A DNA stretch of 16,153 nt from Dunaliella salina (Eukaryota > Chlorophyta > Chlorophyceae > Chlamydomonadales > Dunaliellaceae). The DNA is taken from contig MU069603.1 in assembly GCA_002284615.2 (NCBI GenBank), positions 165,742 to 181,894 on the forward strand, read 5' to 3'. Below are positions 1 through 9,159 of the stretch, one piece after another (position 1 is the stretch's first letter; every line of letters begins with the position of its first letter). Position numbers and translations under genes: made by a program. The notes below the pieces were generated by a model that worked only from the letters and a program-made list of their open reading frames with translations, had not been told where the DNA came from and ran no database searches.

Positions 1-1
1 C

Positions 2-5
<4 letters not shown>

Positions 6-84
<79 letters not shown>
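6..84. repeat. (CA)n microsatellite
   Basis: This is an almost perfect CA dinucleotide run of about 39 units. It is followed by a short impure extension (GAGACACACACA). It is one of three long CA/TG tracts in the window. Confidence 0.97.
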
Positions 85-87
<3 letters not shown>

Positions 88-97
88 ACACACACAA

Positions 98-1410
98 TTG
101 TGGAGGGGGAAGGAGGGCTCCGCCCCTTTTTATGTGTTCCGGAGGATCACACCTAACTTGTCTTTCCAAATTTTAGTACAAGGCATTATCTTGCTCACCT
201 GCCATGCACCAAGTGTTGCAGCCACACTCGGCATTTTGCTTACTGTGTCTTGTACATGTTTCATCCTCTTAACATTCACATCTGGAACACTGTGTAAAGC
301 GCACACATTGCAGATACATATATTGCCACTACATACGTTGCCTGTTCCAGTTTCCAGCCTCCAGCTGTCCATGTTGTGCCACCTCCGCCAGAACCTCTGG
401 GGCTTATACCTTCAGGAACACGGCGTGTCAGCGCAGGTGGGATGGTGTGCGATTGAAATAGACAGTAGAAAGGCTTCTCTTGCCTAGGGATTTGGAGTTT
501 GTCTGTTGTTTCTGCTCTTGCTTAAGCTGTGCCTTGTTCATCGGATGAGGAAAGGAGTTACTGTTGCTGCGCAGTTGATTTGTTTACTGTGTCGATTGCA
601 AGCACTGTGAATGGAGCCCATTTTTGACAAAGGGATGCTAATTAGCACAGTCGTGAATAAGCGAAAGAGTGAAATGGCCATTATTATTTGGCTGTTGTCC
701 AATTGGTCATCTGCGCTTTCTTCCTTCTCTTCTCCGTGGTCGTGTGCTGGATGTCGCACCTTACGTGGTTACAAGGAAGAAGAAGGCCTCCAGTCAAACC
801 GACTGACTGCTAGCCTGTTGCACCTTACAAGGAGGGAACATGGGAGGGAACTTTGCGTCGCCTATGGCGGAGGAGAGAACAGAAAAAGGATCTTTACACT
901 GCGCCAAGAAGGAGCAAAGAAGATTTTGCTTACCATCATGCGCAGGCACAAGCATCAACTGGTTGGGTCCATCTGGGCGATTCCCCTTCCCCCCTGGCCC
1001 CCCCAGACCTGGTCTGGGCTCTCTTGAGGTATGATGCTTGCATGTTGGCCTGCCTGGCAGCTGCAGCAAGAGGGGAAGCAGGCTCGCCAGGTCCAAGTTT
1101 TCCTTCTACTTTCAAGTAGCTCAGGCTGTTGGCAGAGTGGACCACTGCTTGTTGGCGTTCCTGTAAGCCTTCAAATACACAGCAGAAGAGCTCCCTCATC
1201 TGCTCTCACAGGTGCAGCAACCTGCGTACACATGACTCTGATTCGGCTTGTTTGGTTCTTGCGGCATCAGAAGGGGCTCTGCACCACTAAGAAGTATTAG
1301 AACCCAGGACAAAACCATCATCCAGGCTCTGATTGCAATGATTCAAAGCTGAATACCTCTTGAGTAACCCTTTGTGCTTATTTAAAAGAAAGACCACATC
1401 CATTTTGTTT
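98..1410. other. Stretch with no recognisable gene
   Basis: Several open frames of 60-140 codons exist on both strands here, but none shows a domain, a conserved motif or a convincing exon chain. Composition is mixed, with short homopolymers such as the C-run near 990. A host gene with small exons cannot be excluded. No RNA gene or retroelement piece was recognised before about position 1415. Confidence 0.5.
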
Positions 1411-1414
1411 TGTG

Positions 1415-2620
1415 ATGCATCATGCAGGTCATCCAAGGCGCCAACGGACACAATGCTGGAGCATCAAAAGCTAGTGTCGCGTGTGGCAAGGCCCAATCTA
1501 GGCTGAGCCGTGCAGCCTTGTATGAGCAATGGAGAGGAGTTTATGGGCAGTTCCAGGAAGTAACTAGAGGACAGAAGGATGGCGTCCTGAGCTCACAGAG
1601 AGAGCCTGCAGCTGTGACAAATGGACTCTCTAGCATGCAAGATTACTTTGAAATGAAAAATGCATGCAGCTCATATGCAGGGTGCTGGTCGAGACTCAGG
1701 GCTGGGCCTAGCCCATTTGTGACTTGGATCGGCAAGTGAGGGCTGGTTTCCAAGACTCTTGGAATGGTGCATGGCTGCATATTCATGACTTGAATATGGC
1801 TGGTATCACAAGCTTGCACCGAACCTCCATGCCCATTCTGTACAATTCGCGCAACCTGAACCAGACGTGCCATCAAAAACAGAAGCTTTCATCATAACCT
1901 TTGTGCCCAGAGGCCGGATGCCGCCAAGGGCTCACTGGATCCACATTAACTTCCCTCTCACCTTTTGGCGTGAAAGACTCACGGCTCTGAGCAAAATTGT
2001 CTCCCATTTTGCAATGCCTTCAGCAATGCCTTCAGAAATATGCCCAACATCTCTGTACCCATGAAGCGTACCATCCTGCAGTACCGCACAGGCACCCTCT
2101 ACAACCAAAAACGCGCAACCTTTTTTTTAAGGTCAACTGATCCATCTTGCCCCCTACCAGGCTGCCATCACCTGGACAGCGCACTACACATGCTCCAAGG
2201 CTGCCAAAACCATATCATCTCCGACATGAAAAGTAAACGCCATAACGTTGCAAGCAGAATGATTACAAAAGCCCTCAGCAAATGCCCTGTAGGGGCAGGC
2301 CTAGTATACACAGACATAGGAAGCAATTTTAAGCTTGCTCAACAAAACCTTTGACTCCCTACACATGCCTCAAACAGAACTTTACCTGCTTACTTCTTCC
2401 CTCGTAACCTTCCAGAGAGGGAAAGACAACTCCAGTCGACCAGATGCTGTTTTGACCACCCCTTTTAATGCCAATCATACTTCAATCGGTGTTTCTCCTA
2501 CCAATTCCCATCACGCATTTTGCAGCTCCCCACAGAGGACCACCAGAACTAGCCACATGAGGCAGCCCCATGAACTTTATGCAAATGAACGCCATGTGCA
2601 CCTAATCATTAGGTGTATGA
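1415..2620 (+). pseudogene. Degraded non-LTR retroelement copy 1 (zinc motif and endonuclease start)
   Basis: Broken plus-strand coding sequence runs through at least three frames. 1422-1739 is open and contains GANGHNAGASKAS. 1867-2064 continues the theme with HWIHINFPLTFWRE. 2040-2354 holds MKRTILQYRTGTLYNQ followed by a zinc motif C-x4-C-x7-H-x4-C at 2148-2202. 2335-2631 contains SRPDAV at about 2433-2450, the PD of a PD-(D/E)xK restriction-like endonuclease. Order and motifs match the C-terminal half of RLE-type LINEs. The reading is split by frameshifts and stops and carries a 12-bp tandem duplication at 2011-2034. The endonuclease region breaks off after RHVHLI at about 2605, where a microsatellite begins, and appears to resume at 3339-3428. 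Family placement is inferred from motifs only. No intact reverse transcriptase is visible. Confidence 0.75.
2011..2034 (+). repeat. 12-bp tandem duplication inside retroelement copy 1
   Basis: GCAATGCCTTCA occurs twice in direct succession and keeps frame, giving AMPSAMPS in the translated sequence. Confidence 0.9.
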
Positions 2621-2729
2621 TAGAAATATGATGATAGATGATAGATACATGATAGATGATAGATAGATAGATGATAGAAATATGATGATAGAAATATGAT
2701 GATAGAAACATGATGATAGAAATATGATC
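2614..2729 (+). repeat. ATGATAGA-type imperfect microsatellite
   Basis: Interleaved ATGATAGA, ATAGATGATAG and AAATATGATGATAG units fill this stretch. It lies where the coding of retroelement copy 1 breaks off. ATTAGGTGTATGA occurs at its left edge (2608-2620) and right edge (2730-2742), so the array may have grown out of this short segment. Confidence 0.9.
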
Positions 2730-2742
2730 ATTAGGTGTATGA

Positions 2743-3317
2743 AAAGAAAAGAAAAACTACGTAGGAAGAGAAACTCTCCCTACATCAATTAAGGAAAAGG
2801 AGACACATTGGCTCAAAGAGCCGTGAGTCCCCTCCACCGCAAGGTAACAAAAAGAGAGAGCTAATGGGGATCTGGAGGGTTACAAGAAGTACCCGTCTCT
2901 GTACTCTGGCTGTGGGAAGTATTGTTGTGTTCAATGGCGCGGCGTGTGGTGGCAAGTTTGTGGGCATATTGAACAGAATGTGCGTGAAGTTGTTGAGCAA
3001 GCCTAGTGGCACGCTGATGATCCAATCCTAGTTGTTTGAATTGCTTCATGGTATGCTCAGTATAAATAGTTCCACCAACACCCAGGAGAATAGGATGAAT
3101 GGAAACAGCTTTAGCACTAATAATCTTACAGAGGTCTGAATGCTGCTGCTTTGCCGCATGTAACTGATGTTCGGGCCTAGTGTCCTCACAGAACTTGATT
3201 TCNATGAGGCGCACATGACGATTCTTGACATGAGACTCATGTGGTTGCCCGACTCGGCTAGCATTGATGGTCCTTCTTGTGGTCCTGCGCAAATCGTGAT
3301 GTGAATGGATATGAAAA
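2743..3317 (-). mobile_element. 5'-truncated non-LTR retroelement copy 2 (C-terminal endonuclease end and 3' tail)
   Basis: Minus-strand coding ends at 2861 with NPPDPH-stop. It contains EIKFCEDTRP (about 3200-3171), the ExK part of a PD-(D/E)xK endonuclease. It then reads LLGVGGTIYTEH and a helical LGLDHQRATRLAQQ segment typical of the extreme C-terminus of this family. The piece starts inside the endonuclease (5' truncation). It is followed by a non-coding tail (2850-2762) and a TTTTC-rich end at 2762-2743. ATTAGGTGTATGA flanks it on both sides (2730-2742 and 3318-3330), consistent with a target-site duplication. One ambiguous base (N) sits at 3203, just before the EIK codons. It lies within the interrupted plus-strand copy 1. 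Confidence 0.78.
3203..3203. other. Ambiguous base (N)
   Basis: This is the single undetermined base in the window. It falls in the codon before EIK of retroelement copy 2 and probably marks an unresolved position between similar repeat copies. Confidence 0.99.
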
Positions 3318-3330
3318 ATTAGGTGTATGA
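3318..3330 (+). repeat. Right copy of 13-bp candidate target-site duplication
   Basis: ATTAGGTGTATGA here is identical to 2730-2742, which abuts the TTTTC-rich end of copy 2. A third copy lies at 2608-2620 and a shortened AGGTGTATGATAG at 3339-3351. Confidence 0.75.
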
Positions 3331-3338
3331 TAGAAATA

Positions 3339-3428
3339 GGTGTATGATAGGAATCAAGTTCTGTGAAGACACAAGGCCAGAGCATCAGCACAACGCGGCA
3401 AAGCAGCAGCATACAGACCTTTGTAAAG
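3339..3428 (+). pseudogene. Continuation of retroelement copy 1 after the copy 2 insertion
   Basis: The plus strand reads IKFCEDTRPEHQ followed by NAAKQQHTDLCK. This is the segment expected just after RHVHLI, where copy 1 stopped at about 2605. It is nearly the same peptide that copy 2 carries on the minus strand at 3200-3120. It ends at the A-rich block at 3427-3450, which is the 3' end of minus-strand copy 3. Confidence 0.75.
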
Positions 3429-5160
3429 AAAAAAAAAAAGAAAAGAAAAGTCTACACAAGCCAAAGGCCGAGTGCATTAAGGGAAGAACCTCTAACAAAA
3501 GTTAGAGGCCTCACCAGGAGGCCCTCCACCTAAACTAGACAAAACTAGCCTAGGAGAGAGCAAGAGACAGAACTAATGAGGATCTGGAGGATTGCTAGCC
3601 ATGTCCCTGAGCGCTTGGACTCTCCTTCTTCCATCTTCAGCCGCCGCCGCGCGCCCAACAACCCCCCTCCCAGATGCCCTCTGAAAGCAAAGTGCATGTC
3701 TAGTGTTAATGATGGTGGGTAATCTTCGGATGGCATGGTCCCTGAGCTTGGATGCTAGTGATTTGGCTTTCTGTTTGGTTAGACCCAGATTTATGAGAGG
3801 TGAAATTGTTAGCTCATTGTAAATCGTGCCACCCACACCAATTAAGATGGTATGCAAAGTCACTTTGTTATTCCTGTTTGAATTTCTTAAGCTGCGTGTT
3901 TTAAGTCTAGTTATGGTGTGGGAATGTTGAGTCCGTGTGCGTTCTAAAGTGATGAAGGGATTTGTGTCAGAATTTAAGTTCAACGAGGTGAATATCCCTA
4001 TCTTTTGGGGGAGTCTTGGTAGGATCAAGGTGGGCTTGTCTGCCTGGGATGGGGCGCACAAAAAGAGCATCAGGGCGGCTTTGATGCCGAGCAGGTGAGG
4101 CAATGTCATTTGGGAAAACCCAATGTGGAATAGCTCGAGAGGTATTTTCAGGGATTTGAATGCCTTGATCCAGAAGTCTGTCATGATTGCAGCCATCCAT
4201 TCTAATGAGGGATGAGCCATACCAGCCTTTACTCAGGGCTTCTGCACAGAGACTAAGGGCCGCATGGTGTCTGTTGGTGTGCATCCCACTCATTGTTGGG
4301 TCGGTACACCTAAGCAGAACGTGATAAATGCTGTCCGTATTTGCACAGAGTGAGCATCTATCAGAACTGGAAAATTTGAAGTTGGAGGATGAATCTGTGT
4401 GTACAGTGTATCCGTTTGATACTTCATAAGATTTATTTGCTGTTTAAGGGTTATCTTTGGGCTTTTCCAGAAGGAGTTGCTGATCTCCTTGTTTGCAAGT
4501 TGAGGGGTTGGGTTGTAAGCTCCAGTGTTGGCATTGGTGGTGGGTGGTGTGGCATCGTTAAGCTTCTGCCATCCCTGGTAGTGGTATCCAGAGGTGTCAG
4601 CAGAGCCAAGCTTGTGTTTCTTGTGCATGTGTGTTTTAAATTTGTCGCTCAGGTTGGTGAGATAGTGCGTCGTGAGCGTGTGGGAGCGGTGCATGCCATC
4701 ATTTTGTGTGGAAGAGGTCTTCTATGAAAGCCAACAGAAATTGTGGAAAGGGTCGCTGGCATCTGGAAGTACAATGTCTATGGCATGAGAGAGGGCTGCG
4801 GTGCGAGCGCAAGCGTCGGCCCCCTCATTTCCTATGATGCCAGAGTGGGCCGCGGCTTTGACTTTGTAAAAATTGGATAGGGTGAGGGGAGTGCTTTAAT
4901 TTGGTTGATATTGCATGAATGAGCTCTGCATGTAGGTGATACCTCATGTGCATCGGGTTAAGGGCGGCAGGAGGCAGAAGGGAGTGTTGCCCCCATGCAG
5001 ATAAGGAGGGTACCAATCTGCTCCTCTTGCAATTACGTGTCCATCAGTGTGCTTATCACGAGGAACAATTGCTTTGACGGAGTGCCACAGGGGGAAAACT
5101 GAACTGCGAGTGCCTTCGAGTGCAACAACTGTAAGGGACATAGAACTGGCCCAAACCACC
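3429..5160 (-). mobile_element. Degraded RLE-type LINE, copy 3, with RNase H remnant (Dualen/RandI-like)
   Basis: Read on the minus strand, 4871-4795 gives FYKVKAAAHSGIIGNEGADA, the C-terminal signature of RNase H (H..GI.GNE.AD). A frameshift precedes it; LNPMHMRYHLHAEL at about 4970-4925 fits the preceding RNase H part. 4694-4400 is an open linker ending in MKYQTDTLYTQ. In another frame, 4354-4306 gives a C-x2-C-x7-H-x4-C zinc motif (CSLC..H..C). RPDA (about 4078) and VELK (about 3975) give PD...ExK of a restriction-like endonuclease. After a second frameshift come LIGVGGTIYNEL and LGLTKQKAKSLAS, ending SNPPDPH-stop at 3573. A tail with a TTTTC-rich end closes it at 3429. RNase H together with this endonuclease is the known combination of Dualen/RandI elements. 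The reverse transcriptase is absent. The 5' limit is uncertain. Confidence 0.72.
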
Positions 5161-5556
5161 TCAGATTTCTTCCCCTAGTTCATAATCCATCCTCAAATAC
5201 ATTGTAGGTGTTAAGCTGGATAGTAGGTGTAAGATGGTGTCCATCTGCTTGATTATGCCTTGCAGCCTGAGCACATATTTGCAGCATTGAACTTATACCA
5301 TACATCCAGACCCACCCATTTCCCCTGATTTCCTCAAAACGGGAGCTAATTGGCAGTTCTTGAGACCAGGAACCAATAGTTGTATTTAAAAATCCCGTGA
5401 ATGCCCCCCCCGTGAAAACTGGATATGATATCAGCGGTGGGGGGGCTCGCACGATTATGAAGATAGAAACCTGGGAGGGGGGGGGGGGAGGCACTGTGCC
5501 ACTCCGAGAACAAACATGATGAACAAGTTGAACACAGTGTAGAGGTTGCAGGTCAT
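5161..5556. other. Unassigned stretch between retroelement copies 3 and 4
   Basis: No clear coding signal. It contains a run of 12 G at 5477-5488 and a shorter C-run at 5404-5411. Part of it may be the heavily decayed 5' side of copy 3 (start of RNase H), but no motif supports this. Confidence 0.4.
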
Positions 5557-5902
5557 TACACCCTTTGATCTGGGCCTTACTAAGCAAAAAGCTAAGCTTA
5601 GAGACCATGCCATCCAAAGATTAACCACTAACAAAAACACTAGACACGCTCTTTGCTCCCAGGGGGCTTCTGGGAGGGGGTTTGCTGGGCGCGCGGCGGC
5701 GGAGGATGGAAGAGTCCGGGCGTCCAGAGGCACGGCGAGCAACTCTCCAGATCCCCTTCAGATCTGTTTCTGGCTCTCTCCTAGGCTAGCTGTGTCTAGT
5801 GTAAGTTCTGAGGGCCTTCTGGTGAGGCCTCTAGCTTTCCAGTTAGAGGTCCTTCCCTTAATGCACGCGGCCTTAGGCTTTCGTAGACTTTTCTTCTCTT
5901 TA
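5557..5902 (+). mobile_element. Short 5'-truncated non-LTR retroelement copy 4
   Basis: The plus-strand translation begins with LGLTKQKAKLRDHAIQRL and continues to NTRHALC, closely matching the C-terminus of copy 3. It ends at SNSPDPL, where the family's stop codon has been lost. The non-coding tail (5760-5902) matches the tail of copy 3, including GTGAGGCCTCTA and the TTTTC-rich end. CAGGTCAT occurs immediately before (5549-5556) and after (5903-5910), an 8-bp candidate target-site duplication. The element is therefore about 346 bp, a typical 5'-truncated insertion. Confidence 0.8.
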
Positions 5903-7216
5903 CAGGTCATGTTGGAGAGTGCCTCATGAACACTCAGTCTGTTCTGCCCGGGATCACTAAACTTGTTTTGCAAAGGAGCACTTGATTTGTTTTGCCCATG
6001 AGCACAGCCTTGCGTTTTGCCTTTTGAGCAAGCGCTTTCTCAGACACCAACCTTTACTTATTTTGTGATAAAATGCCTGCTTCATGTGTGTGCATGCTTT
6101 CATTGTCCCTAGCAGACTTCTTGTAGTTCAAGAGAAAGTTGAGCAGCCAACCTTGATGGCTGAAAGCTTTAATCCCATAGTAATCTTATCTTAAATCCCA
6201 AGAAAGTGGCTCAAAAAAATTCTGGAGGGGGTGCCCCAGAAAGTCCAGACCCCCTCTACCCACCCCCAGCTCCCCAACTCCCTCCGATTGGACCTATACA
6301 TACATCAATCGATTCCTCTCAACCTCAAGATTCTAAATGTATAGCTCTCAAATGGTTTTGTACTTGAGTGCCAAAGTTATGCCTCCTGGGGGCCCCTGCA
6401 AAGGCTGTCCATTGGCAGCTCTCTCAGTGCAAATTGGGTAAAAGGGGGGTCTTTGTGCATGGCTGGGAGTCAATGCCAATGTGTGCCAGGGTGCATGCAG
6501 CAGGGATTGTGGAGGGGGCGTAATCGGCAAAACAAGTGAACTTTCCAGGACAGATACAAAGTCACTGTGTAACGTTTTCATGCATGGTGAAGTCAGTGGG
6601 GCGGTTTGAGGATTTGCAGACCCTCCCTTTGGATGCCTGGAAGGGCAGGCTTCCATTCCTTCAGTGTTTGCCCTATAACTCTGCTCCAACTCAATCTTTT
6701 ATCGCGCTGAGTATGCAGATGGATGCAGAATTATGAAAGGAGCACATTGGTACCTTAATTGTCTGGATTGGGCCAGTGGAAGAGGGGTGGTGGGTGGGTC
6801 AGAGGGTTCTCACCCAAAGAGCATGGTGCCCAGTATACTTAATTCCCCCCTCCTCACTGTGTAGGTTTTCAGGTTACAGGCTTCTTGCTTAAGCTAGATG
6901 CCAAACTGCTGCCCTTGATAGTAGAAATAGCTATGCATGTTGAAATAGCTATGCAGGTACCTGCATACACCGGTGTTGCCTTACCCATCAAAAGTTAATA
7001 CAATTTGCAGTTCCATGCCAAGCAATTAAGCCCATGGGGTTGAACTGTTTTCAAAATGGAATAACAATAGTTTTAGGGAAACTGGTCCAACAAGCACGCA
7101 AATGGGGTTGCCCTCCTTCTATTTCCTATTCTTTTATGCAGGCTTGCAAGCAAGAGTCGGTCAGGGGAAGCAACATTCAATCAAATCTCAAAAAACTCCA
7201 GCAACCTCCAACGGCG
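5903..7216. other. Intergenic stretch with no recognised gene
   Basis: No exon, RNA gene or retroelement motif was recognised. It includes a 16-bp perfect palindrome (6951-6966) and two 14-bp direct repeats just before it. The part nearest 7216 is presumably 3' flank of the minus-strand F-box gene. TGTAA on the minus strand at 6878-6874 could be an algal-type poly(A) signal, but a five-base match is weak. Confidence 0.45.
6924..6966. repeat. Tandem 14-mers followed by a 16-bp palindrome
   Basis: GAAATAGCTATGCA occurs at 6924-6937 and 6942-6955. The second copy runs into ATGCAGGTACCTGCAT (6951-6966), which equals its own reverse complement. Confidence 0.9.
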
Positions 7217-8873
7217 TTACCAAATGGTTTTATTGAAATTATGTCTGTCAGCGAGTGCGATGAGTGAGGAGTACCTCCACCATTTCTTACCAGGTTCAAC
7301 GTGAACAGCATTAGGAAACACGCGGGCTACCAAGTCCATTTCCTCAGCATATGGATCACCATAATAGAACGTGACACTTCCCACTCCAGCTGCTGCAGAC
7401 GTGCCCTCCATTGCCAAAAATGGATGCCTATGCACAGGATCCTCAGCATTAATGAAAATGAACGGCACCTTCCTGATCAGCCACTCCACACCCTCTGTCT
7501 TGCCACTTATGACCTGCATTGCCTCATGCAGCTTCTTGTGACTCCACCCTTTCATAACGAGCTCATCGAGGCGCAGGGTTTGTAAATGAGACAGATGCAC
7601 CTGTGCATCTTCAAAGAGCCCAAGCAGACTTGACATCGGGCAGTAGGATATTGTCAGCTTGACAAGATTTGGGCAGAGGAAGGGGAGCGCCTTGTTGTTT
7701 CCACTCAGGTTTCCCTGCAAATAAAGTGCGTTTGCATGACGAAGAAAAGGTAGGAAAGACGAAAGTTGCACATAGGGGTATTTCTGTGTGTGCAAGTAGA
7801 CAACAATGTCATGGACGGCAAGGCAATCTTTCCTGCTGTCCAGAAGCCTTGATTGCTGTGTAAAGTTTGTTTTATACAAAATATGTTTTGTTTTGCTTTG
7901 TTTTGTTTTACTACAGTGACCAAAGGACATTTCGATGTTCCAGGATGGCCCTAGCTCCTAGAAAAAGAAAACAAGCATAATGGGCACCAAAAGCAGGCAC
8001 AGAGGGTGAAAAAAAAACAAGATAAGCATAAAAAGCAAGTCCCAGAACACAAGCCCCACACGTTCATCCAGAGAACCTAACAGCTAAGGTATGGTCAGTA
8101 CCTATTGCGACAAAGGGATGGTCATGTGATAAATTGTGCGTCAAAGGGGACTGCCGCCCTTGGAAGGCCACAAAGTCCAGAAGACCCTCTGGCATGAGGT
8201 TGGTGCAATGCTCTTTTAGGTTTTGACCACCTGTGAATTTCATTGTCAGCATGGCACCAGGGCACAGGCATGCAACCCACCGAACCAGGGAGCTTACCCT
8301 ACGGAAAGGAGGGATCAGCAGTCACAACCAGAAACGTACGCACCAGGTGTAACTCTTGTACTTGCAGCAGCACATCCTTTTCCTTGCTGGGCCCGTCCTG
8401 CTGACACAGCTGGTCCAGACACGTCTTACTCTCTGCGTCAGGAGGGCCGCTCATCTGGATCGTAGTGAGCACACGCAGGCAGTCTCCGCGTGGGAAGAAT
8501 CTCAGCTCGTCCAGCCGATTCTGGTGCGCCACTTGAAAGAAATGCAGGGTTGTCTTGCTGATGTGTTCCAGCACCTGTGGATCGCATGTGGATCACATGT
8601 GGGTTGCAATGGCATGGGTGGATGCAGCATGTGTACACACAAACATGCAGGGACATGATGCGGGGATGCATGCAGCACACAGCGCTGCAGGGAAATCGCA
8701 GCATAGCACACACGCACTTGCGGAGCCCATCTCACAGTCTTGCAGCATCCAAAGAAGGCCTGCCTGCTTTCCCTGTCATACAGGCGCTGGTAGATGATGC
8801 TTAAGGCATCCCCAGGCAAGTTTGTTAGGGTCCTTGGACAATTGATCTGACATTTGACAGGGCTCAAATCCAT
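7217..8873 (-). CDS. F-box protein, probable leucine-rich repeat C-terminus (five exons)
   Basis: Predicted substrate adaptor of an SCF ubiquitin ligase. Exon 1 (8873-8736) starts at ATG. It encodes an F-box at about residues 19-46 (LPGDALSIIYQRLYDRESRQ, then AFFGCC), the Skp1-binding fold. Exon 2 is 8574-8340, exon 3 is 8230-8102, exon 4 a tentative 43-nt piece (7957-7915). The last exon begins near 7847 (or 7835/7832) and ends at TAA 7219-7217. Introns are GT-AG (GTGAGA, GTACGT, GTACTG, GTAGTA donors) and the reading phase is kept across all of them. The last exon holds leucine-patterned segments (LPFLCPNLVKLTISYCP; LSHLQTLRLDEL) resembling F-box/LRR proteins. Total length is about 390 residues. 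The F-box is clear. Exon 4 and its borders are the weakest part, and the substrate is unknown. It is divergent from SDHAF2, with 596 bp between start codons. Confidence 0.72.
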
Positions 8874-9069
8874 CGTCTATTTAGCATTGTTACGTGCGTT
8901 TTATATTGCTTGAATATTTTCGGAAGGTGTCATCTCTCTGCAACATTGAAACTTGATCTGATGGGCAGATGGCTGACCCTCCCGTTTAAAAATTGCTGTA
9001 AATTATTTCAGTAACTCATTGAATTTGAATACTGTAACGAACAATATCAGCATTTATCAGATATAATTT

Positions 9070-9083
9070 GGCATTAGCATGCC
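9070..9083. other. Small hairpin, GGCAT/ATGCC
   Basis: A five-base-pair stem with a four-base loop lies in the shared upstream region. On its own it could be chance. It is listed because further, stronger inverted repeats follow within 250 bp. Confidence 0.5.
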
Positions 9084-9159
9084 GACATTCGAAGAAACAC
9101 CAGGAATATCATCAGATCAATGATCACGCCTATCAGAAAGTAAAAATACTCAGTTATTC

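Noticed and set aside
611..1027. A 138-codon plus-strand open frame
   Set aside because: No domain, low-complexity end and overlapping frames of similar length. It has no splice or codon support.
2608..3351. A 21-bp target-site duplication (2608-2628 and 3318-3338)
   Set aside because: The longer match is real, but the left copy is separated from the element by the microsatellite. The 13-bp repeat at 2730-2742 directly abuts the element end and is the better candidate.
8555..8804. Plus-strand open frames over the F-box gene
   Set aside because: They are shadows of minus-strand exon 1 and intron 1. The minus strand has the F-box and phase-consistent splice sites.
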